This document shows, piece by piece, positions 55,858 to 64,000 of a stretch of DNA of 64,000 bases. How positions within the stretch are numbered: position 1 is the first letter of the stretch; the number at the start of each line of letters is the position of its first letter. The translations under genes and the position numbers were made by a program. Source of the stretch: Sophora flavescens (taxonomy: Eukaryota > Streptophyta > Magnoliopsida > Fabales > Fabaceae); assembly GCA_030762895.1 (NCBI GenBank), contig CM061068.1:151539311-151603310 (forward strand), in the 5' to 3' direction. A model generated the notes under the pieces. That model saw nothing but the letters and a program-made list of their open reading frames with translations, ran no database searches and had not been told where the DNA came from.

Positions 55858-58027
55858 TTAACACAAGTGTTCTTTTAATAAGCATTTTTGCATTGTTGTG
55901 TTCCTTTACTCTTTGTACTTCTCAAATTTCTATTCATGAATCTATGTTAATCTTGTAACTTCTTTTTTTGTAATTATTTTTTCTCCTGCTCCTTTGTATC
56001 TAAAAGCTGAAGAAATGAAAATTTATGGTAATGAAAGTCAAGTATGAGGAAAATAAGAATTTACCCTTCAGGCCGGAAGAAAAATAGGAAAAGTTTAACT
56101 TAGATTAACCCATAATAAGACATTCCCTTAATATTTTTACTAACACTCTTAAGACACTCTCAATTGAATATAAAGAAAAACGAAGAATATGAACCAATTC
56201 ATCTAAGAACTTAGGCAACTGTTACTCTCTTGCTGTAACAATGCCAATCTGGTGTACTAGGCAGATAGCTCCCAAAAGACTTTGACCATGCTGCACCTTA
56301 GAAGAAAATAATGCAAGCTTCATCTTGAACACCACTCCCAATCAAAGGAAGAACTATGCTAAGCTTTTGTGTACAAAGAAACCAGCAATAAAAACCAGCC
56401 AAAAAATAACCAATTATGTGGAAGTGTGAATACACAATGAAGGAAGAAGCAACTTTCATATCTGACCATAAACAAGCAAACACTAAATGTAAAAATAGCA
56501 ACATGTAGGTTAGCTTAAGATGCAATGACCCTCACTCCAAACTCTAGACGACTAACCAAACACTTCCAAAATCCAAAAACTTTGACTTTCTCCCGCTCAC
56601 CAAGATGTAGGGGGACTTCTCAAAATTTTCCTCTCGATTCTCGTTGTTTTGAGTGAATTGGAACGATCACGAATCTTGAAATTCTGAATGTGTAGCAGCT
56701 ATATTTATAATCTGTTGGAGTGATGTTATTTTCGGCTTGAGAGGAAAAATAAACTTGCTTGAGTGTGTTTTCTCAGGTTGAACATATGCTGAATGTCATT
56801 ATATGTTGAAGAAGAAATCTTGCTGCTGTATTGGGTTTTTGGGTGGTAGTCTTGGGTTAAACCAGAAAATGAGAAAGATTGGAGTATCACTTGTTATAAA
56901 TATAATACTGCTTGAAATCTCAGAACTTAAACTTAAAGAATGATTGAATTAGTAGCAAGTTAAACTTTGCATTTTATGAGATGATAGACTCAGAGACGGG
57001 ATTAGAGGTAAGATTTAATTGGACTGTCCTAAGTAAATCTCAGCCAAACCAGTAAAATGCTCCAATAATGAGCTTAAATTGTTTCTTTGACTTGAACTAC
57101 TCTTATTAACTGATTAGAGATTGCCTGTTGAACATGACTGGAAAAATGTTGATGTAGTTAGCCAAACTATAGCCTGATAAGCATTGAGAAGGAGAAGAAG
57201 AAATTGCATGACTTTGGTTTTTTTCTGTCATGTTATTGTTAATTGGATTTTGATTGGTTTGAATTAAGAGCGTGTCATCTAGATAGAAACTTAAGAGCAA
57301 AGAAAACAAAACCCTAACTCAACAAAACTTCCTAGATTTTATAAGATAGGAAAAATATCAATCCAAGTTTGGAGTGAGGTTGGTTCTGCAGAACTTGGTT
57401 TCTCGCAGTCTGCAGTTCTAGTGGTACAACTTGCATTCCAGACATCCAAATTGAGTGAGGCCGGTCCCATTTGAAAGATAACATTCAAAAGTAGATGTAG
57501 TCAAAATTTCAAGATTTTAGGCCCCCTGAATGAATATCAGATTCGGTTTGAAACTGAGTTCAATTGTGCAGAAAATATAATACTGACAGTCAGCACTCAT
57601 GGTGTCATTACTTGGGTCACAGAATATTTAAGTGCTGTTTGTGGCACTTAAAAGTTTAAAGTAATTTAGTATGCTTTCCGAATTAATGTCTAAAGTCAGA
57701 TTAGATCAACCAGGAATGTACTCTGCTGTCAATGTATGGCAATGTTGGCTTAGCCATGAGTAGGTACACTTATACGAGTCCAAAAATTATGATTATGGTG
57801 AAATTTGAAAACTGAAAAATAAGATTTAATGTAGTGAGTAGTGACAATTCCAAATTTTTTACTTATTTCATGGGTTTAATTATTGTTAGAACTAGATTAA
57901 GAAATGAGCAAAAGAATGTCAAGAACAATAGAATTTGTCATCAGAAATGGTTCTATATCAATGTGTTAGCAAAACCGACATAGAAAGATAGAGTCTTTTA
58001 GGATATTCAAGAGATCCTACTCCTCTG
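55858..58027. other. No gene recognised
   Basis: I searched for exons 3 and 4 of the NDUFAF3-like gene here without success. 56298-56525 on minus is an open hydrophobic frame of no known family. A TATA-like TATATTTATAA is at about 56700. Confidence 0.4.
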
Positions 58028-60049
58028 TGATAGGAACTGCTATTCACTGATTAAATTCAACTAACAATGAAGCAATGCTCCAGTCCTTACAACAGAGGTG
58101 AATTCCTCTGGATACACGTAACAGAAATGGAGAAAATAACTAGAGCAAAGGAAAAACTGATTATAGAGAGGACACCACCCACCAGCCAAAGGTTACCTTT
58201 TCCTTTGATAATTCTCTATATCCTCTTATTGCTACCGCGCTCTACATATGTATTCACCCTCCCTTTTCCCGCATGATTATTTCTGAATCTCATTTTCCAT
58301 TCCCCTCAAGCCACCTGTTCATTTTGTTTTGACTTCCTCTCTCCCTTCCAACCGTTTCCCTTTGTCATCATTCCTTATCCTCCTTTCATACACATGTAGG
58401 CCTATACTACTAGGCCCATTCTACCTCTGCCGGCATTGATTATTGCGGTTACCCTCCCTTCTTCTTCTCCTATAAACTTGCGTCATGGCCTATCACTCTT
58501 GCCACTGTCCAATTTCCACTCCAAAATCTACATAACTCTGGACAGAACCCTCCTTTAATATTCAACTACTCACTCTAACCCCTAACCAATCCCCTACTCT
58601 ATCCTTTTGTTTCCTAATATAGACGCTAAGTATCTAACAATACTCCCCCTGCCCCTTAAATTTTCACCTTGTCCTCAAGGTCTGAAGCATATTCCCATCA
58701 GGACCCCACAGTTTTAAGTAGGATGAACTAGCTATGAAGGAAGGATAAGAACGGCCACCAGGATCCCTTTGCTTCCCTTCTTCAATCCCCATATAAAAGA
58801 CCAGCATGGATGCCAACAAGAAAGGCATTTTGCTATCCCATATGCAAATTTCAGTTGATTTCAGCGTATTCTGGTCACGATTCTTTTCAACCACTTCTGC
58901 ATTGATGTCACCAATAATTCCCTTGGTATTTTTCAAGGTTTTGGGTTACGACCCCATATTGAAAGAACTCTGATAAATGGACCCGATACTCAATGAACTT
59001 TGATCAATGGTCCTAATACTGAATGTACTCTGATCAACAATACACAACCAGCATCTCTTTTGATAAACACTGCTTGTCTGCCTCTTTTCAAAGAATTGGG
59101 CCTGACCAATTATGCTACCCATTGCCCACTTGACTTACTTGCCAGACCTTGCTAGCTGCTGTTGTGCACTGCGTTCCACGGTTGTTCCACCGTTCTGTTA
59201 TTAGTCATACATGGGTTGATGGTCCATGTTGCAGCCGCACTGGCTGAGGATCCTGGTTCGGCGGTTCTGGTGGTGGTTTCTTGACAAGACCTGCGATGAC
59301 AATGAGTTCTGTGGTCATGGCGGACAACTTATTCTCAACTGCCTCTTGCTCCAATGACTCGCCCTCCTTCCGTTGCGGGATTATGACACATTGATGATGA
59401 CGTAAGTTGATCTGCACTAAACTGATCTTCACCTCTAGCAACCTTGATATCTTCCTTTTTGATCTTTGCGATTTCCTCCCCCACCCTTTGATAGGAAATG
59501 GAAAATGGTAATCGATATTTCAATGGAAAAATGGAGGTAAGCTCCTAACAATAGAGGAAGGTCCTCTGTTAATCCAAAAGCAACAAACAGCAACCGATAA
59601 ACCAGAAAAATATGCAGAAAAGTAGACTCAACCAATGTAATACAGAGAAAATGAGAAAATAAAAGATATAAGAATTGCCACTAAGATCAATCCTCCCCTA
59701 GGCCAAGGCCTCCCCCACTCCAATTACAATTCTCATATTCCACTTCATGTTCTAGCCTCTTGTATCCTTCCTCACATCATTACACCGATGATTCTCCAAT
59801 TCGCTTCCCCCATTCCCTGTATGCCAACTGTACAGTTTGTTACTCATTTTCGTGTCTCTTCCAACTTATTCCTCCACTCCTATACCATGAGTCAATGGCC
59901 CACTAATTCCCATTTGAGGCCCATTACCCATGCGATCTCCTTCTATCCCCTTTCGATCTCTTATGCCATTTTATTTTCGTTCTCTGAAGTTTCTGTTTGC
60001 TTTTCCTACATGAGAAGCAATCACATGCTCTAATCCTCCGACCCTAACA
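58028..60049 (-). mobile_element. Probable deletion derivative of a gypsy element (minus strand)
   Basis: Terminal blocks 58028-58639 and 59488-60049 both read TGTTAG... to ...CCTATCA on minus, but are otherwise much diverged. Just before the left block on minus lies LEDKVKI followed by the tract AAGGGGCAGGGGGAG (58643-58657), a polyprotein end plus polypurine tract. After the right block come gag-like N-terminal remains (59205-59523; SLEQEAVENKLSAMTTELIV). Everything between is deleted. No TSD was found, so the pairing is uncertain. Confidence 0.45.
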
Positions 60050-60054
60050 ATCAG

Positions 60055-60132
60055 TGTTATCAATAGCAGATCGGAAAAATTGCGGCAACAATCCGCTATG
60101 TGAAATAGCGGAAATCGCATAGCGATTGAAAT

Positions 60133-60177
<45 letters not shown>

Positions 60178-61117
60178 TACACACACATAATTATAATTAT
60201 GTTGTATACTTATGTAGTCAATTCCGGACAGCGAACGTTGCGGCCGACCTCACATAAACGCTATAGTGGGTAGTGGGATGGCTGCTACATTGAAGATCAT
60301 AGGTATAGGATGGCTGAACAGAAAGACAAAGAACTCATTAAAACAGAGGTTACAAACAAGAGAGATGAATGCCACAATGCCACCGGGCTTGTCGGAGACT
60401 GGTGGTCCTTGGCCGGAAAGGTGATGGGGTGCTGGAAGATTCATCCTTTAGGCCATCTAAGTGAGGAAGAAAGGTGTTGTGCGGCTAGTGTGAGGAAGAA
60501 AGGTGGTGTCGTGCGGCTAGGAGGAAGAACATGTGAAATAGAATTGAAGTGACTAAGTGAGGTAAGGGTAAGTGAGTGTAAAACTGGCTTTTGCTGGGTT
60601 TAAGTGACGGTAAACTGACTTTTATTGGGTTTAAATAAGGGCCAAAATAGAGGACCAAAATCGAGTAACTCCGAGTTAGAGAGGGCAAAATAGAACTTTC
60701 TTGAGTGAAAGTAAGGTTAAGCGTGTAAGAACAAAGCAAGGGAAACAAAAAGCCCTAATTCTAGTAGCAGAGCAGGTGGCAGCTGCGACAAACAAAAGAA
60801 AAGTGAACGTGGGAGAAAAAAGCGCGAGCATCATCGAAATAGGGTTTTTTGAGCAAAACCCGAGACTTCATTGTCGTGTCAATTGCAGCCGCGAACCCTT
60901 GAAAAGGAAGGGAAATGAGGCAAAACAGGTATTTCACCCCGACTTCACCATAGCTGCGCGCATCAAGTGCCACCGCCGCAATTCCGGCACGTTTTGTGGC
61001 CACCATTGTTGCTCCAAAAACTGCGCCGCTTTAGTATAAAGCATCGTGTCTATATAGTTTTCTGCTCTGCGATCTCGCTATTTGCCGCTAACGCTGCGTG
61101 ATTGACAATATAGCTGT
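60055..61117. mobile_element. Possible cut-and-paste element with GC-rich cargo
   Basis: Left end GTTATCAATAGCAGATCGG and right end ...GTGATTGACAATATAGC are roughly inverted, with CGCTATTT/AAATAGCG words near both. An (AT)n tract is at 60136-60170. The interior (60380-61040) has GC-richer stretches (for example GCCGCGAACCC, CACCGCCGCAATTCC) with no recognised gene. Confidence 0.35.
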
Positions 61118-61510
61118 ATACAAATAAAATGAGTTGCATAAAGATAAGTTGTATAAAAAAGTGACATAATATTAACTCAAAGCTCAATTGTTCAAAACAA
61201 AATATTGATGATATTGATTAGTGATTACTGAAAACAATAAAAAAGAATAAACATTAAGAGACCAAAGATCTATATATTCTCCTCCCCTTCCTTAATATAA
61301 TCATCATTCTCTTGTCAGATAAATCACTAGCCAAACTGGTCTTTGTTTTAAATGCAACACTTGCAACTCTAGGGGCTTCCTTTTTCTTTTTAGTTTTTTG
61401 CTTAGTACTTGATCTAGGCTCTGCAACTCTTGAAGCCCTATAAACATGACTTCTCAATTAAGGGCATCATCATCATTTTGAACCCCAAAGATCCTTTTCC
61501 CAACATCATT

Positions 61511-62660
61511 TTAATCACCATCCATCTTCCCAACCAACCACTCGTTACACTTGTTAATATCATTCAGTGAAATTGGGTCAATTTCATCCCTAAAATTGTA
61601 TCTTTTGAGCAATGCTTGATTATATTTGACATACACTATGTTGTGTAGTCTTTTATGCTCAAGCCTATTCCTTTTCTCATAATGAATCTGCAACAACAAA
61701 ATTAGATAAATAATTATACAAGTTATATAACTAGTTGTAGAAACTAGAAAAGTATTAACTAGTAAATATTAACGAAATTGTTTACTTGCTCAAACACGTT
61801 TAAGTTGCGTTCACCTCCTGACACAATACATGTCAAGCTCAAGATCTTTATAGCCAATTGTTGTAGAAATGGAGCTAAAAGTTCATGATTTCGCCACCAT
61901 TGCGCTACAAATCCAAAGAAATGTTATGCAATGATATAGGTAACAAATTTTAAAGTTTTAAAATTTAGAAGAGTTGAGAACTACATTATTTCCCACCTGG
62001 TGCATTTGTTTTCCTTTGTGAAATTGCAAATTTATTTCCAAACGTACTACCAAGGGTTTCATATATTGGTAGCTCCTCACGAATCTTTTGTCTACCTTCT
62101 AAAGTAGGCATGATACTCTCAATGTATGCATAGAGTCCATTTATCACCTTAAGATCAAATTCAATTGAGGGAATGCTCTAAAATGGATTATGGGTTTAGA
62201 AAGTGGGCAGCTGCATGTAATGGGCGATGAAGTTGGCAAGTCAATCTATTATCAACAATTTCAAAAGCCTCCTTATATTTGCTTTTATTCTTCTCGAAAG
62301 ATTTCATAATAACTTCTTTAGCCTTCTACGTTGCCTCATAAATATAACCCGTGGTGGGTTTTTCTCACCATCAACAAGGCGAAGCACATTTACAAGAGGA
62401 GTCATCACCTTTAGTGTATAGACTACATTATTCAAAAAATTCAAAAAGATGGCATGAGTACAATTTTTGTTGCTTCCCCTTCCTTTGGCTTTGCTTGGAC
62501 AATTTGTTATTCGATCCAATCATTTGATATACACATTTTTCTTAGATTTGCTTTCTCCTTATGAATCCTTTCCATTGTGAGGATGGATGTGACAAACCGA
62601 GTAACCGCATGCCTCACCAATTTCTTTTGTTGGCGTAGTACCTCAAAATGCTCAATAGGG
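61511..62660 (-). pseudogene. hAT transposase, C-terminal half, degenerate
   Basis: On minus, in order: LVRHAVTRFVTSILTMERIH, VVYTLKVMTPLVNVLRLVDG, PIYETLGSTFGNKFAISQRK, then VAQWWRNHELLAPFLQQLAI with KILSLTCIVSGGERN (hAT dimerisation motif; the family usually has CERNWS) and the last exon IHYEKRNRLEHKRLHNIVYV ending at 61511. GT..AG borders at the last intron are kept (GTAAAC .. TTGCAG). Several stops and shifts upstream. The BED finger and N-terminus are missing. No ends were identified. Confidence 0.85.
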
Positions 62661-62790
62661 TTGTTAAATATCCGATATATCAACGGTATATCGTTTTATC
62701 TTATCGACCTTTGATGATCCCGATATGCAAACCGAGTCGCGATGCCCATTCTGGTATATGGGAGATATCGGCCTATATAGTCTTTGCGGT
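62661..62790. other. Short AT-rich spacer with CGATAT repeats
   Basis: It has CCGATATATCAACGGTATAT and related words. It is possibly the end of another transposon. No gene. Confidence 0.4.
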
Positions 62791-63200
62791 CGTATCAGCC
62801 GTAGTGGGAATATCGAAAAATGAGTGCTTTAGGGTTTTTTTCTCTTTTTTTTTTAAATAGTGATATTGAAGAGTCAACATATTCCCACTCAGCATATATT
62901 TGAAAAAAAAGTAAGGGACTGAACAGTAAAAAAATAATTGTTCCATGTTTGATTTGAAAAATGATCACCAAGCCTTTCATACTCCCACTCATCGATCGTA
63001 TTAGCTGTAGCGGGAATATCGAAAAATGAGTGATTTAGGGTTTTTTCTCTTTTTTTTAAATAGTGATATTGAAGAGTCAACATATTCCCACTCAGCATAT
63101 ATTTGAAAAAAAAAGTAAGGGACTGAACAACACAAAAATAATTGTTCCATGTTTGATTTGAAAAATGATCACAAAGCCTTTCATACTCCCACTCATCGAT
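62791..63200. repeat. 206-bp tandem duplication
   Basis: Unit 1 begins CGTATCAGCCGTAGTGGGAA (62791), unit 2 CGTATTAGCTGTAGCGGGAA (62997); both end ACTCCCACTCATCGAT. They differ at few places, for example ACAGTAAAAAAATAATT against ACAACACAAAAATAATT. Confidence 0.93.
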
Positions 63201-63595
63201 TCGGGTATCCTTTTTCCACATCTCTCTTTCAAGTTTCAACACGTAAACGAGTCTACCTCCTCCATCCTCATCATCTATGGCGAGTCTCCGGTAACTTCTC
63301 TTCCTCTGATCTCTCATTTCCTCTTATCTCTTCCTTGATCTCTTCTTTCCTCTCCTTTCTCTTTCTCTCCTGCCTTCTTTCTAGTTCCATGCGATTGTTA
63401 ATGAAACTAACTTTGAAAGCAGAAATTAACTCCTTGCTAGTTGTTGTTAATGACTAGCCCCTTCAAGCTAGTTGTTGGATAGTCTCGAAAGAGCCTTGCT
63501 GGCTTTCATCACCACTATTCAGGGATTCGATCTTATCCTACTTTCCCAGACTTGCAAAATCTCCAAAACCCTTATGTTATTATGTTGATGGTTCA
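63201..63595. other. CT-rich, 5' UTR-like stretch
   Basis: On plus, a pyrimidine-rich run is followed by ATGGCGAGTCTCCGGTAACT (63277-63296), which could be a tiny first exon with donor GTAACT. No following exon is in the window. Kept as unassigned. Confidence 0.25.
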
Positions 63596-64000
63596 CTAGT
63601 TTTCGAATCTTATGCATTCCATTACATTTTTAAACTTATAGGGCATATAAGTTAATTCCATTGTGTTCTTTTCCATTTCTTTGTATCCCGTTAAAATATT
63701 TTTGAGCCCCTCGAGACTAACTTGCAGAAGCTTTGCATTTGAAGAAGCCTGGAGATTACAAAGCGCCTCGAGGCAACCTTGTCTACACAAATACTGAATC
63801 TGCTCAGGAAGTCCTGAAGAGGTGGCATTGCAGATTGCCCAAATAATCTCCCTCTTGAAGTCAGGTTCAACATGGCACCAGTAAGAGATAACAGACAATG
63901 CATTAAAGTGACATCTGTTACAGCCTGTACTTGAGCTTTATTGCTAGCTGATACATTTGAAATGATCCAGCAAGCTTCTTTCAGGATGCTTTTTATCACT
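63596..64000 (-). pseudogene. Importin-alpha armadillo-repeat fragment, frameshifted and truncated
   Basis: Importin-alpha carries nuclear-localisation-signal proteins to importin-beta. On minus from the right edge: KEACWIISNVSASNKAQVQA (armadillo helix 3), then, in another frame, KREIIWAICNATSSGLPEQI, CRQGCLEALCNL and LLQVSLEGLKNILTG. The frame changes between 63855 and 63880 (near GCATTGTCTGTT on minus), so about one base is lost. After NILTGYKEMEKN the sequence runs into an unrelated tail and a stop at 63596. The C-terminal repeats of the family are absent. The gene continues to the right. It is divergent from typical importin-alpha. Confidence 0.8.

Noticed and set aside
55400..58027. Missing NDUFAF3-like exons 3-4.
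   Set aside because: Read through both strands for the expected ILGCG and STYNILNEE-type phrases; none found.
59971..60186. Frame with Ile-Tyr repeats on minus.
   Set aside because: Artefact of the (AT)n microsatellite.

Overview
This is a plant nuclear window, probably from a legume or a close dicot relative. The evidence is spliced genes with GT..AG introns, AT-rich intergenic DNA, and dense Ty3/gypsy (Athila-like and chromovirus-like), Helitron, hAT, Mutator-like and LINE material. Nothing prokaryotic is present. No species is claimed.

Host genes are few and lie at the edges. Left, minus strand: a plastid- or mitochondrion-type ribose-phosphate pyrophosphokinase gene (five exons between 6234 and 2235, C-terminal exons not seen), with a LINE fragment, a TRIM and two foldback MITEs in its non-exonic parts. 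Right: the first two exons of an NDUFAF3-like complex I assembly factor (54530-55398), with a hAT-like insertion ending 71 bp before its ATG and a foldback MITE in its intron, and a frameshifted importin-alpha fragment on the minus strand at the right edge. A two-domain B3 gene (10313-11275) keeps all splice sites but carries two TAG codons; it lies beside a Helitron helicase remnant and upstream of a textbook Helitron 3' end at 12475.

The middle (14275-52425) is a retrotransposon nest that can be resolved from target-site duplications. A Tekay-like chromovirus (5' LTR, gag, protease) abuts a second LTR copy. That copy was invaded by a small hAT (20757-21441) and by a 9.4-kb Athila-like element, A (22116-31544, TSD GCTAT, two 1213-bp LTRs). 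Next comes a mosaic of minus-strand gypsy fragments (31929-37653). Then a minus-strand Tekay-like gag/pol is split by a 3.8-kb solo LTR, D (38637-47690, TSD CTGTT), which is itself split by a 5.2-kb non-autonomous Athila-like element, C (38782-44023, TSD AAAGT). An integrase fragment with its own LTR (48250-52425) closes the nest. The right flank holds hAT-like elements, a deleted gypsy derivative, hAT transposase remains and a 206-bp tandem duplication.

The most interesting signals are structural, not genic. (1) A hairpin with an RGGA loop, whose stem sequence changes while the loop does not, sits just 5' of each of four polypurine tracts in elements A and C. (2) Arrays of stem-loops with compensating arm changes and a constant loop (about TAGCCGAGTGG, resembling a tRNA A box) occur in three Tekay-like LTRs. 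(3) GC-rich short palindrome arrays lie immediately upstream of the TATA box in the LTRs of both Athila-like elements. (4) Element C carries a single non-gag-pol reading frame that ends inside a hairpin.
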